From Mycolicibacterium rutilum (GTDB taxonomy: Bacteria; Actinomycetota; Actinomycetes; Mycobacteriales; Mycobacteriaceae), in contig NZ_LT629971.1 of the NCBI RefSeq assembly GCF_900108565.1, positions 3,658,001-3,722,000 on the forward strand: 64,000 nt of DNA, given 5' to 3'. The translations under genes were made by a program, and so were the position numbers. This document shows, in pieces, positions 1 to 11,397 of this stretch (the first letter of the stretch is position 1; the number at the start of each line of letters is the position of its first letter). The notes below the pieces were generated by a model. The model was not told where the DNA came from, ran no database searches, and saw only the letters and a list, made by a program, of their open reading frames with translations.

Positions 1-1309
1 TCGCCGAATCGACACCGCCGGCGATCTTCTCGTGCTCGACGGCCAGCTGCTCGTGCAGAGCCTCGCGCTCGGCGGGGTCCTCGACGGCGGCCAACTTCTT
101 CTTGTGCAGGATGCCGACCGCGGCCTTGGCGCCCATCACGGCGACCTCGGCGTCCGGCCAGGCGTAGACCTTCGTCGCGCCGAGCGAGCGGGAGTTCATC
201 GCGATGTAGGCGCCGCCGTAGATCTTGCGGGTCACCAGCGTGACGCGGGGGACCGAGCACTCGCCGAACGCGTGCAGCAGCTTGGCGCCGCGGCGGACCA
301 CGCCGCCCCACTCCTGATCCACACCGGGCAGGTAGCCGGGCACGTCGACGACGTTGACGATCGGAATGCCGAACGCGTCGCACAGGCGCACGAAACGCGC
401 TGCCTTCTCCGCGCTTTCGGAGTTCAGGCAGCCGCCCAGGCGCAGCGGGTTGTTGGCGATGACGCCGACGGTGCGGCCGGACAGCCGGCCCAGGCCGATG
501 ACGATCGACGGCGCCCACTTGGCCTGGAACTCCTCGAACGGCACGCCCTCATCGAGCAGTGCTTCGACGAGCGGGTGCACGTCGTAGGCGCGGCGTGCCG
601 ACTCGGGCAGCAGCGCATGCAGGTCGGAGTCGCCGGCCTCGGCCTTGGCGCGGTCGAAATGGCCCTGCTGGCAGAACAATCCGACCAGCCGGCGGCCGCG
701 CTCGTAGGCGTCGAGTTCGTCGTCGGCGACGATGTGGCAGACGCCGGACTTCTTGTGGTGGGTGTCCGGGCCGCCGAGCGAGGCCATGTCGACGTCCTCG
801 CCGGTGACGCTGCGCACGACGTCGGGGCCGGTGACGAACACGCGGCTCTCCGGGGCCATCACGATCACGTCGGTCAGCGCCGGCCCGTAGGCGGCGCCGC
901 CCGCGGCGAACCCGACGACGACCGAGATCTGCGGGATGTAGCCCGACGCGCGGATCATCGCCTCGAACACCAGGCCGACCGCGTGCAGGGCTTTGACGCC
1001 TTCGGCGAGCCGGGCACCGCCGGAGTGCCAGATGCCCACGATCGGGCTCTGCTCCTCGATGGCCTGGTCGTAGGCGTTGACGATGTGCGCGCAGCCCTCG
1101 ACGCCCATGGCGCCACCCATGACGGTGCCGTCCGTGCAGAACGCGATGGTGCGCACCCCGTTGACGGTGCCGGCCGCGGCCAGCACGCCGGAGCGGTCCC
1201 GCTCGTGCAGCAGCTCGACGCTGCCGTCGTCGAAGAACGTGCTCAGGCGCAGCAGCGGATCGCGCGGATCGAGCGATTCGCCGACCGTTTCGGGGGCCAT
1301 CGTCGTCAT
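1..1309 (-). CDS. accD6: Acyl-CoA carboxylase beta subunit AccD6 (3' end outside window)
   Basis: Carboxyltransferase subunit that makes malonyl-CoA (and can use propionyl-CoA) for fatty-acid and mycolate synthesis. Translation from the ATG at 1309, preceded by AGGAGG seven bases away, gives a protein opening MTTMAPETVG. It holds the crotonase-fold acyl-CoA site (GGARLAEGVKALH, VGFAAGGAAYGPA) and the C-terminal carboxyltransferase part (VDVPGYLPG, GGAYIAMNSRSLGA). The reading frame is still open at base 1, so only the last few dozen residues are missing. It is the last gene of the fabD-acpM-kasA-kasB-accD6 run, 33 bp after kasB, an order typical of mycobacteria. Assignment as AccD6 rather than another AccD rests on this context. 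Confidence 0.95.
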   Translation of the reverse strand, partial: MTTMAPETVGESLDPRDPLLRLSTFFDDGSVELLHERDRSGVLAAAGTVNGVRTIAFCTDGTVMGGAMGVEGCAHIVNAYDQAIEEQSPIVGIWHSGGARLAEGVKALHAVGLVFEAMIRASGYIPQISVVVGFAAGGAAYGPALTDVIVMAPESRVFVTGPDVVRSVTGEDVDMASLGGPDTHHKKSGVCHIVADDELDAYERGRRLVGLFCQQGHFDRAKAEAGDSDLHALLPESARRAYDVHPLVEALLDEGVPFEEFQAKWAPSIVIGLGRLSGRTVGVIANNPLRLGGCLNSESAEKAARFVRLCDAFGIPIVNVVDVPGYLPGVDQEWGGVVRRGAKLLHAFGECSVPRVTLVTRKIYGGAYIAMNSRSLGATKVYAWPDAEVAVMGAKAAVGILHKKKLAAVEDPAEREALHEQLAVEHEKIAGGVDSA

Positions 1310-1342
1310 GTAAACCTCCTGTTGCGCCCGGACAGCGGAATG

Positions 1343-2596
1343 TCAGTACTTGCCGAAGGCGAGCGCAACGTTGTGCCCACCGAATCCGAACGAGTTGTTG
1401 ATCGCGTATTGATAGTTGCCCGACCGCGGCTCACCGGCGACCACGTCCAGATCGATCTCCGGATCCAGGTTACGCAGGTTCAGCGTCGGCGGGATGATGC
1501 CGTCGCGCAGGGCCAGCACGGTGAGGATGGACTCCACCGCGCCGACGGCTCCGACCGAGTGGCCGAGCGCGGCCTTGGGTGCGTAGACGGCAGGCTTGTG
1601 GCCGCCCATCGCGTTGTTGATCGCCTTGCCCTCGGCGACGTCGCCGACGCTGGTGCCGGTGGCGTGCGCGTTGACGTGGTCGATGTCGGTGGGTTGCAGC
1701 CCGGCGAGCTGGATGGCGCGGGTCATGGCGTGACCGGCCTGCTCACCGTTGGGGTCGGGGGCGACGATGTGGTAGCCGTCCGACGTGATGCTCGCCCCCA
1801 TCACACGGGCGAGGATGTTGGCGCCCCGGGCTTTCGCGTGCTCCTCGGTCTCGATGACCATGAGCGCGCCCCCTTCACCGAAGACGAAGCCGTTGCGGTC
1901 CTTGTCGAACGGACGGCACGCGCCGGCGGGGTCGTCGTTGGTGGTGGACAACACGATTCGCATCTGGGCGAAGCCGGCGATCGGCACCGCCTCGATCTTG
2001 GTCTCCACGCCACCGCAGATCGCGACGTCGGCCTCGCCGAGCACGATGTTGCGCCACGCGTGCGCGATGCCCTCCGAACCCGACGCGCACGCCGACACCG
2101 GGGTGACCACCCCGGCGCGGGCCTGACGTTCCAGGCCCACCGCGGCGGCCGCGGCGTTGGGCATGTACATCTGCACGGCCAGGGGAGACACAGCGCGTAA
2201 TCCCTTGGCGCGCATGCCGTCATAGCTGAACACGAGCTCCTCGGTGGAGCCCATGCCGGTGCCGATCGACACCATCAGCCGTTTCGGGTCCACCTCGGGG
2301 GTGCCTGCGTTCTCCCACACCCGCCGGCCCAGGACCGTCGACATCTTCTGCAGGTACGAGAGCCGCCGCAATTCCACCCGCGTCAACTCCTGGTCGAAGT
2401 CCTCGAGGAGATGACCGCCGATTCGCACCGGCAGGTCATACTCCTCGACGAACGGGTCCTCGAGCCTGCGGATTCCGCTCTGGCCGTCCAGCAACTTCTT
2501 CCAGGTGTCGTCAGCGCTGGTGGCCAGGGCAGTCGTCATCGCAATGCCGGTGACGACGACGTTGGGGAAACCGTTGCCGGTTGCCAACCCTCCCAT
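1343..2596 (-). CDS. kasB: Beta-ketoacyl-ACP synthase KasB
   Basis: FAS-II condensing enzyme that performs the later elongation steps of meromycolate chains on AcpM. The 417-residue protein has the thiolase-fold Cys-His-His set: nucleophile Cys170 in TPVSACASGSE, His in HVNAHATGTSVGD and His in KAALGHSVGAVG, plus the C-terminal NNSFGFGGHN loop. It is closely similar to the KasA upstream (nearly identical N-terminal and C-terminal blocks), consistent with tandem duplication. It starts 21 bp after kasA, so co-transcription is likely. KasB rather than KasA is decided by position (second of the pair, next to accD6). Confidence 0.96.
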   Translation of the reverse strand: MGGLATGNGFPNVVVTGIAMTTALATSADDTWKKLLDGQSGIRRLEDPFVEEYDLPVRIGGHLLEDFDQELTRVELRRLSYLQKMSTVLGRRVWENAGTPEVDPKRLMVSIGTGMGSTEELVFSYDGMRAKGLRAVSPLAVQMYMPNAAAAAVGLERQARAGVVTPVSACASGSEGIAHAWRNIVLGEADVAICGGVETKIEAVPIAGFAQMRIVLSTTNDDPAGACRPFDKDRNGFVFGEGGALMVIETEEHAKARGANILARVMGASITSDGYHIVAPDPNGEQAGHAMTRAIQLAGLQPTDIDHVNAHATGTSVGDVAEGKAINNAMGGHKPAVYAPKAALGHSVGAVGAVESILTVLALRDGIIPPTLNLRNLDPEIDLDVVAGEPRSGNYQYAINNSFGFGGHNVALAFGKY

Positions 2597-2616
2597 GCTG
2601 CTGAAAACCCTCTCGC

Positions 2617-3867
2617 TCAGTAGCGCCCGAAGGCCAGGGCGACATTGTGTCCACCGAAGCCGAACGAGTTGTTGATGGCGTACTGGTAGTCGCCGTAACG
2701 AGGCTCGCCCGCAACCACATCGAGATCGATCTCGGGGTCCGGCGTCTCGTAGTTCAGCGTCGGCGGGATGACGCCGTCGCGCAGCGACAGCACCGTCAAC
2801 ACCGACTCCAGCGCACCGACCGCTCCGATGGAGTGGCCGAGCGCCGACTTCGGCGCATACACGGCGGCGTGCTCGACACCTGCCACGCGGATCGCGTTGG
2901 CCTCGGCGACGTCACCGATCGACGTCGCAGTGGCGTGCGCGTTGACGTGCGAGATGTCCTTGGGATCCAGACCCGCGGTCTCCATGGCACGCTTCATCGC
3001 CTGCCCGGCGCGGGCGCCGTCGGAGGCCGGAGCCACCATGTGGAAGGCGTCCGAGGTGATGCCGGCACCCATGAGGCGGGCCAGCGGCTTGGCGCCGCGG
3101 GCCTTGGCGTGCTCCTCGGTCTCGATGACCATGAGCGCACCGGCCTCGCCGAAGACGAACCCGTCGCGGTTCTTGTCGAACGGCCGCGACGCGCCTGCGG
3201 GATCCTCGTTGTTGGTCGACATCGCGCGCATCATCGAGAACGCCGCGATCGGCAGCGCTTCGATTCCGCCCTCGACGCCGCCGACAACGGCGATGTCGGC
3301 GTCACCCATGACGATCTGACGCCAGCCGTGGGCGATGGCCTCCGAGCCCGACGAGCACGCCGACACCGGGGTGATGACCCCGGCGCGGGCGCCCAGCTGC
3401 AGACCGACCACCGCGGCCGCACCGTTCGGCATGATCATCTGCACCGCGAGCGGCGAGACCTTGCGGGGCCCACCCTCGTTCATCGCGTCGTAGGTTTCGA
3501 CGATCTTCTCGCCGCCACCCAGACCGGTGCCGACGACCACCGAGAAGCGGTCCGGGTCGACCTCGGGGGTACCCGCGGTCTCCCAGAGCTGGCCACTGAG
3601 GTACTTGGCCATGCGCTGGACATACGACATGCGTCGCATGTCCAGTCGCGTCATGTGGTCGTCGATTCCGTCGACCAGATGGCCGCCGATGCGGACCGGC
3701 AGGTCCCACTTCGTGACGAACTCGTCTTCGAGGATGCGGATCCCGCTTTCGCCGGCCAGCAGCCCCTTCCACGTGCTCTCGATGTCCGCCGCGATCGACG
3801 TGGTCGCCGTGACGGCGGTCACGACGACGTTGGGGAAACCGCCGTTAGCAGTGGAAGGTCGACTCAT
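2617..3867 (-). CDS. kasA: Beta-ketoacyl-ACP synthase KasA
   Basis: FAS-II condensing enzyme for initial elongation of the meromycolate chain; the family is a thiolactomycin target. The 416 residues show Cys171 (TPVSACSSGSE), His311 (HVNAHATATSIGD) and His345 (KSALGHSIGAVG), at exactly the numbering known for mycobacterial KasA. The ATG at 3867 overlaps the acpM stop by 4 bp (translational coupling), which fixes the start. It sits between acpM and kasB in the FAS-II operon. Confidence 0.97.
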   Translation of the reverse strand: MSRPSTANGGFPNVVVTAVTATTSIAADIESTWKGLLAGESGIRILEDEFVTKWDLPVRIGGHLVDGIDDHMTRLDMRRMSYVQRMAKYLSGQLWETAGTPEVDPDRFSVVVGTGLGGGEKIVETYDAMNEGGPRKVSPLAVQMIMPNGAAAVVGLQLGARAGVITPVSACSSGSEAIAHGWRQIVMGDADIAVVGGVEGGIEALPIAAFSMMRAMSTNNEDPAGASRPFDKNRDGFVFGEAGALMVIETEEHAKARGAKPLARLMGAGITSDAFHMVAPASDGARAGQAMKRAMETAGLDPKDISHVNAHATATSIGDVAEANAIRVAGVEHAAVYAPKSALGHSIGAVGALESVLTVLSLRDGVIPPTLNYETPDPEIDLDVVAGEPRYGDYQYAINNSFGFGGHNVALAFGRY

Positions 3868-4166
3868 GCCCGGTCGGCTTCAATCTGCGCGCGGATGGCC
3901 GCGGCGGCTTCGGGGTTCTCTTCCTCGAGCTTCTGGATGTAGGCGACGACGTCACCGACGGTGCGCAGACCGGCGAGGTCCTCGTCGGGGATCTTCACGC
4001 CGTACTTGTCCTCGGTCTGCACGGCGATCTCGACCATCGACAGCGAGTCGATGTCCAGGTCGTCGACGAAGCTCTTCTCCGGGGTGACCTCGGACGGCTC
4101 GATACCGGTGACCTCTTCGATGATCTCGGCGAGACCGGCGATGATTTCATCCTGACTGGCGGCCAC
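3864..4166 (-). CDS. acpM: Meromycolate-extension acyl carrier protein AcpM
   Basis: Carries growing acyl chains between FAS-II enzymes. The 100-residue acidic protein has the 4'-phosphopantetheine attachment Ser41 in DDLDIDSLSMVE. It also has the C-terminal extension beyond the usual 80-residue ACP (EEENPEAAAAIRAQIEADRA) that marks mycobacterial AcpM. An AGAAGGAG ribosome-binding site precedes the ATG at 4166. The stop overlaps the kasA start. The 62 bp between fabD and acpM is relatively AT-rich with no obvious gene. Confidence 0.97.
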   Translation of the reverse strand: MAASQDEIIAGLAEIIEEVTGIEPSEVTPEKSFVDDLDIDSLSMVEIAVQTEDKYGVKIPDEDLAGLRTVGDVVAYIQKLEEENPEAAAAIRAQIEADRA

Positions 4167-4228
4167 AGTGGCTCCTTCTAATTGGTGTTGTTACTTGGGA
4201 ATTGACGATCTTTATGTGGTTGTACTGG

Positions 4229-5152
4229 TTAGAGCTGTGACAGCCCATCCAGATCAGCGGGGGACTTGACGGCGTGCGTCGGCGTTCCCCGAAGTTCTCT
4301 CTTCGCGATGCCCGCGAGCGTCCCGGCGGGCGGGAACTCGACGATCGCGGTGACATTGAGCTGACGCATGGTCTCGGTGCACAGATCCCAGCGCACCGGC
4401 TTGGTCATCTGCGCGACGAGCTTGCTCATGGCGTCGGCAGCCGACGCGACCGGCCGGCCGTCCGCGTTCGACAGGAGTGTCGTGGTCGGTTCGGAGGTCG
4501 TTACACCCTCGGCGGCGGCGGCGTAACCCGCGCTGGCCGGGGCCATGAAGTGGGTGTGGAAGGCGCCCGCGGTGGCCAGCTTGCGCACCCGTGCCTTCTC
4601 CGGCGGGTCCTCGACCAGCTTGTCGAGCGCGGCGACGGCGCCGGCCGCGACGATCTGCCCGACCGCGTTGCGGTTGGCGGGGATCAGGTCCAGCGCCTCG
4701 AGGCGTGCCAGCACGTCGGCTTCGTCGCCGCCGAGCACCGCGGCCATCCCGGTGGGCTCGACCGCGCAGGCCTTGGCCATCTCCGCGCCGCGGGTGGCGG
4801 CGAGCTTGACCGCGTCGTCGGCGGAGATGACACCGGCGATCGCGTAGGCGGCGATCTCACCGACCGAATGGCCGGCGACGACGGTCTGCTTGCCCGCGAT
4901 CAGGCCACGGCGGGTCAGCTCCTCATGAGCCAGCAGCGTGGCGGCCACGACGAGGGGCTGGGTCACCGCGGTGTCGGTGATCTCCTCGGCGGTCGCGGTG
5001 GTGCCGAGGGTCGCCAGGTCGAGGCCGGCGATCTCCGACCACGCGGCGATCCGGTCAGCGGCACCGGGCAGCTCGAGCCAGGCGGCGAGCATGCCGGGAG
5101 TCTGCGAGCCCTGTCCGGGCGCCAGAAGCGCAAGCACATCGTTTTGGGGCAC
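4229..5152 (-). CDS. fabD: Malonyl-CoA:ACP transacylase FabD
   Basis: Transfers malonyl from CoA to AcpM, supplying extender units for KasA/KasB. The 307-residue protein has the oxyanion motif APGQGSQ near residue 11, the nucleophile Ser96 in AGHSVGEIAAYA, and the catalytic His in GAFHTHFM. It is the first gene of the FAS-II operon. Its 137-bp upstream region contains the inverted repeat described separately and is the likely operon promoter, regulated by the MabR-type protein encoded just upstream. Confidence 0.96.
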   Translation of the reverse strand: MPQNDVLALLAPGQGSQTPGMLAAWLELPGAADRIAAWSEIAGLDLATLGTTATAEEITDTAVTQPLVVAATLLAHEELTRRGLIAGKQTVVAGHSVGEIAAYAIAGVISADDAVKLAATRGAEMAKACAVEPTGMAAVLGGDEADVLARLEALDLIPANRNAVGQIVAAGAVAALDKLVEDPPEKARVRKLATAGAFHTHFMAPASAGYAAAAEGVTTSEPTTTLLSNADGRPVASAADAMSKLVAQMTKPVRWDLCTETMRQLNVTAIVEFPPAGTLAGIAKRELRGTPTHAVKSPADLDGLSQL

Positions 5153-5218
5153 GAATTAAGAAAACACTGTGAAGACGGTTTTGCGCGGTGTAAGAGATTA
5201 TGAACCTCGTCTTATGTT

Positions 5219-5237
5219 TTTGTAGAGACCTTACAAA
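5219..5237. promoter_or_regulatory. Inverted repeat in the FAS-II operon promoter, candidate MabR operator
   Basis: TTTGTA (5219-5224), a 7-base spacer and TACAAA (5232-5237) form a perfect 6-bp inverted repeat in the AT-rich 137-bp gap between mabR and fabD. The location fits the operator of the MabR-class regulator known to bind the mycobacterial fasII promoter. That this repeat is the bound sequence is inference. Confidence 0.5.
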
Positions 5238-5289
5238 TCACCCTGTGATGCGACATTACCGATATCCGCCCGCTATATAGGGCCGTCTG

Positions 5290-6567
5290 CTACTCGAGAA
5301 CCAGGGGTGTGGGACGCGTCACCCGGGGCAGCGTGGCGGGCGTGTTTGCTGGACTGGTCTGGTACGGCTGGCGGCCGAGGCGGCCGACGGTCGAGGCGAC
5401 GCGCAGCACGTAGGCGTCGCGCGGCAGCATCGGATCACGCCCGGTGAAGTCGGCGATCCGCTTGAGTCGGTACCGGACGGTATTTGGATGAACGAACAAT
5501 TTGCGGGCGCACGCTTCGATGGCTCCGCCGGAGTCCAGAAACGCGTCCAGAGTGTCGGTCAGCGCGGGTCCGGCGTCGGCGAGCGGGCGCATCACCTCCG
5601 TTTCAAGTGCCGCGATCGCCGTCGCATCGCCCAAGAGGGCGCGCTCGGGCAGCAGTTCGCGCGCGGCGACCGGACGCGGCGCTCCCGTCCACCCGGCGAC
5701 GGCGTTCATCCCGGCGATGGCCTCGGTCGCGCTGCGGTGCGCTGTGCCCAGCGTCGGCGCGGTGGGTCCCACCACGACGGGGCCGTCGGCGAACACCGCC
5801 AGCAGCTCGGTGAGGAACCGGTCGGTCGGGGAGAGCGCGCCGGAGACGATCGCCACCAGCCAGGTGCCGTGCACGTCGACCAGCGCGGCCCGGCCGTTGC
5901 GCTTGACCACGTCGTGGACGTCGTCGGCTGCCAGGTCGATGCGGTCCGGCTGTGGCAGCCCGACGATCACGGTGGCCGGTGCGGTGGCGTCCCAGTTCAG
6001 CGCGGCGGCCTGCGACTGCAGGTCCGGGCCGGTGTCCCCGCGCACCACGGCGTCGACGACGTTGGCCTCCATCCGGGTGTCCCAGGCCCCGCGCGCCTCG
6101 GCCTGGTCGGCGTAGGCCGACGCCGCGGCGAACGCCAGGTCGCGGCTGTAGCGCAGGATGCCCGCGGTCAGGGCGGTCAGCTGTTCCTCGGAACGCGCCA
6201 GCAGCGGCACGACCTCCTCGAAGTACTCCATCGTCGTGCGCACCATCTCCACCGACTGGCGCAGCGCGATGCGGCGACGCAGATCCTGCGGCACCACCTC
6301 GAACGCCTGCGCCGTGTAGCTCAGGTTGTTCTGCGGGTCGCGCATCCACTCGACGAAGTTGACGACCGCGGTCTGTACGACCAGCTGCACGCTGGACCGT
6401 TGCGACGCCTCCAGCCCGGCGAAGAACGGCAGCCGCTCTTCCAACGCCCGGACGGCCTCGGTGGCCAGCCGGCCGGAGTACTGGTGCAACCGGTTGAGCA
6501 CGGACTCGGGCACGTTCTCGAGCACCTCGACCGTCGACTTCGGCGGCACATACCTGTTGTTGGGCAC
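5290..6567 (-). CDS. mabR: PucR/CdaR-family transcriptional regulator, MabR orthologue
   Basis: Transcriptional regulator of the FAS-II operon by family and position: in mycobacteria MabR lies directly upstream of fabD and senses acyl-CoA supply. The 425 residues have an N-terminal all-helical region, a central part resembling the CdaR GGDEF-like domain, and a C-terminal PucR-type helix-turn-helix (IEACARKLFVHPNTVRYRLKRI, about residues 355-376, followed by a GRDP turn). It is co-oriented with aceE upstream and fabD downstream but separated from each by about 140-155 bp, so it probably has its own promoter. Confidence 0.88.
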   Translation of the reverse strand: MPNNRYVPPKSTVEVLENVPESVLNRLHQYSGRLATEAVRALEERLPFFAGLEASQRSSVQLVVQTAVVNFVEWMRDPQNNLSYTAQAFEVVPQDLRRRIALRQSVEMVRTTMEYFEEVVPLLARSEEQLTALTAGILRYSRDLAFAAASAYADQAEARGAWDTRMEANVVDAVVRGDTGPDLQSQAAALNWDATAPATVIVGLPQPDRIDLAADDVHDVVKRNGRAALVDVHGTWLVAIVSGALSPTDRFLTELLAVFADGPVVVGPTAPTLGTAHRSATEAIAGMNAVAGWTGAPRPVAARELLPERALLGDATAIAALETEVMRPLADAGPALTDTLDAFLDSGGAIEACARKLFVHPNTVRYRLKRIADFTGRDPMLPRDAYVLRVASTVGRLGRQPYQTSPANTPATLPRVTRPTPLVLE

Positions 6568-6635
6568 CTATAAAGGCTACGCCGGCTCTCTTGGAGGAAA
6601 CCTCCAAGCGGGGTGTCTTCCCCTCATGTTGATCC

Positions 6636-6680
6636 TGCGGTGAGGGCACTGAAATACCGAGTTTTCGCGCCCTCACCGCA
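6636..6680 (-). terminator. Strong hairpin downstream of aceE
   Basis: A perfect 12-bp inverted repeat: TGCGGTGAGGGC at 6636-6647 and its reverse complement at 6669-6680, with a 21-base loop, 43 bp past the aceE stop. There is no long T tract, which is common for mycobacterial terminators. It would separate aceE from mabR transcription. A protein-binding palindrome is an alternative. Confidence 0.55.
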
Positions 6681-6693
6681 GAGTCGACGCCCC

Positions 6694-6722
6694 GCTACGC
6701 CACTCCGGGCTGGATGTCGTGG

Positions 6723-6737
<15 letters not shown>
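6694..6737. repeat. 28-bp tandem duplication across the aceE stop codon
   Basis: The 16-mer at 6694-6709 is repeated exactly at 6722-6737 (period 28). On the coding strand the first copy encodes the aceE C-terminus Pro-Gly-Val-Ala-stop. The second copy, 28 bp downstream, repeats the same codons including the stop, outside the gene. It looks like a small local duplication that added a non-coding copy of the gene end. Confidence 0.8.
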
Positions 6738-9512
<2,775 letters not shown>

Positions 9513-9690
9513 CTTCCGCTCCTTGGTATGCGGTTATCGGGTGCCCGCGCGGTCGGCCCAGATGTTTTCTGCGCTTCCCGAGCGGGCGACGGATCTCATC
9601 CTTCTCCAATCCTGCACTACCCGCTTCGTCAGGGGGGCCGACTGGAATGATCCGCCTTCGCCGAACCCGAACCGGTAACGTCTGCAGACC

Positions 9691-10266
9691 GTGGTGATCG
9701 GTGCGCTGGTGCGTGAGCGGCTGCGAATCGGCGCACTGGCGGTCGGTGGCGTGGCCACCGCGGCGATGGTCATCGTCGGCTGCAGCACCGTGACCGAGGG
9801 CGCGGGCTCGGCGGACAGGGCGGAGGCGCCGGTGTACCGGGCGTCGGTGTCGGCGTCGCTCGAGGAGTCGGCGGCCAGTTCCAGCGCACGCGAGTCCGAG
9901 CGGCAGGCGTCGATCACCAAAGAGGCCATCCACGACTCGTGCGAGACGCTCAGCTCCAGCAGCGTCGACGCGATCACCGCGGTCAACGCCTACGTCGACG
10001 CGTTCAACCAGAGCGCCGGCGACGTCGGCGCCAAGGCGCGGCCCGCGATCGACGCGCTCAACCACAGCGCCGACGCCGTCGCCCGCAGCGTGTCGGACCC
10101 GCTGGCACCGGAGCTGCGGGACTCGCTCAACGCGTGGGTCGACGCGGCCAGGAGTGTCGCCACCGCGATCGAGGGCAATTACGGACCCGAGGAATTCAAC
10201 GCCGCGATCAGCCGGCTCAACGACACCAAGACCTCCGCGCTGAACCTCTGCGACGCCTTATATTGA
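9691..10266 (+). CDS. Putative secreted lipoprotein of unknown function
   Basis: A 191-residue protein with a basic N-terminus, a hydrophobic stretch (IGALAVGGVATAAMVIVGC) ending in a lipobox-like VIVGC with Cys at about residue 31, then a Ser/Ala/Glu-rich mature region. Two further cysteines (HDSCETL near residue 82 and the one in LNLCDALY at the C-terminus) could form a disulfide. It starts GTG at 9691 and is divergent from aceE across 178 bp. Its position matches the hypothetical gene found between aceE and ahpE in other mycobacteria. No enzymatic motif is seen. Confidence 0.75.
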   Translation: MVIGALVRERLRIGALAVGGVATAAMVIVGCSTVTEGAGSADRAEAPVYRASVSASLEESAASSSARESERQASITKEAIHDSCETLSSSSVDAITAVNAYVDAFNQSAGDVGAKARPAIDALNHSADAVARSVSDPLAPELRDSLNAWVDAARSVATAIEGNYGPEEFNAAISRLNDTKTSALNLCDALY

Positions 10267-10371
10267 CCAACCTTGCCCGCCACGCACGTGCGCTGCCATC
10301 CGGCATGCGACGATAGGCACACGACAACGCCGAGCGCAGCAGCGCCCGAGCCGGCTGAAGGAGGACCTACC

Positions 10372-10800
10372 GTGGTCGCGGCGGACGACGCCCCGAGCTA
10401 CGCCCGCAGACTGGGCATCCAAAAAGATCAGGTTGTGCAGGAACTGGGCTGGGACGAGGACGTCGACGACGACATCCGAGCCGACATCGAGGAGGCGTGC
10501 GGGGGCGAACTGCTCGACGAGGACGCCGACGAGGTCATCGATGTCGTGTTGCTCTGGTGGCGCGACGACGACGGGGATCTGGTCGACGCGCTCATGGACG
10601 CCATCACTCCGCTGGCCGACGACGGCGTGATCTGGGTGGTGACGCCCAAGACGGGCAAACCGGGTCACGTCCAGCCCGCCGAGATCGCCGAGTCGGCGCC
10701 GACGGCGGGCCTGATGCAGACCTCGTCGGCCAACCTGGGGGACTGGATCGCCAGCCGGCTGGTGCAACCGAAGTCGAAGGCCGCGGGGAGGCGCTCGTGA
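10372..10800 (+). CDS. DUF3052 family protein
   Basis: A 142-residue acidic protein starting MVAADDAPSYARRLG. The GTG at 10372 is chosen because AAGGAGGA lies at 10358-10365, six bases upstream; an in-frame ATG at 10273 has no such site. Conserved features are GWDEDVDDDIRADIEE, VDVVLLWWRDDDGDLVDAL, and a C-terminal NLGDWIASRLV segment. Its stop overlaps the ahpE start (GTGA), so the two are translationally coupled. The biochemical role of DUF3052 is not known to me. Confidence 0.85.
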   Translation: MVAADDAPSYARRLGIQKDQVVQELGWDEDVDDDIRADIEEACGGELLDEDADEVIDVVLLWWRDDDGDLVDALMDAITPLADDGVIWVVTPKTGKPGHVQPAEIAESAPTAGLMQTSSANLGDWIASRLVQPKSKAAGRRS

Positions 10801-11261
10801 TCGAAACCGGTACCGAAGCACCGGATTTCACGCTCAAGGATCAGAACGGTCAGCCCGTCACGCTCAGTGACTTCCGGGGTGCGAAGAACGTGTTGCTGGT
10901 GTTCTTCCCGCTGGCGTTCACCGGCATCTGCCAAGGCGAACTCGACGAGATCCGCGACAAGCTCCCGGAGTACGAGAACGACGACACCGCGACGCTGGCG
11001 ATCTCGGTGGGGCCGCCGCCGACGCACAAGGTGTGGGCCACCGAGAGCGGGTTCACCTTCCCGGTGCTGTCGGATTTCTGGCCGCACGGCGCCGTCGCGC
11101 AGGCCTACGGCGTGTTCAACGAGGACGCCGGGATCGCCAACCGCGGCACGTTCGTCGTGGACCGGTCCGGCATCGTCCGGTTCGCCGAGATGAAGCAGCC
11201 CGGCGAAGCCCGTGATCAGGCGCTGTGGACCGACGCGCTCAAGGCGCTGCAGTCCGGCTAG
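10797..11261 (+). CDS. ahpE: Peroxiredoxin AhpE
   Basis: Thiol peroxidase reducing hydrogen peroxide, organic peroxides and peroxynitrite. The 154-residue protein has the peroxidatic Cys45 in FFPLAFTGICQGELDE and lacks an obvious resolving Cys, so it is a one-Cys AhpE. The C-terminal RGTFVVDRSGIVRFAEMKQP block is conserved. The GTG start overlaps the DUF3052 stop by 4 bp. In mycobacteria mycothiol/mycoredoxin is the known reductant of this group. Confidence 0.96.
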   Translation: MIETGTEAPDFTLKDQNGQPVTLSDFRGAKNVLLVFFPLAFTGICQGELDEIRDKLPEYENDDTATLAISVGPPPTHKVWATESGFTFPVLSDFWPHGAVAQAYGVFNEDAGIANRGTFVVDRSGIVRFAEMKQPGEARDQALWTDALKALQSG

Positions 11262-11306
11262 ACGATTTCCTGTCGCAGGTCATCGCGGTGTAGCTTGCCC
11301 TGCTAG

Positions 11307-11381
11307 GGGCGCGTAGCTCAGTGGTAGAGCTCTGGTTTTACACACCAGCGGTCGGCGGTTCGATACCGTCCGCGCCCACCA
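11307..11381 (+). tRNA. tRNA-Val (anticodon TAC)
   Basis: The cloverleaf folds by eye: acceptor GGGCGCG (11307-11313) pairs with CGCGCCC (11371-11377); D stem GCTC/GAGC; anticodon stem CTGGT/ACCAG around loop TTTACAC, giving anticodon TAC (codon GTA, Val); and a T arm with GGTTCGATACC. The discriminator A and CCA are encoded (11378-11381). Confidence 0.95.
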
Positions 11382-11397
11382 TCGTGGCTCATGACGA

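Noticed and set aside
32..3942. Long plus-strand open frames opposite accD6, kasB and kasA
   Set aside because: Antisense shadows caused by high-GC codon bias; the minus-strand frames encode complete recognised enzymes.
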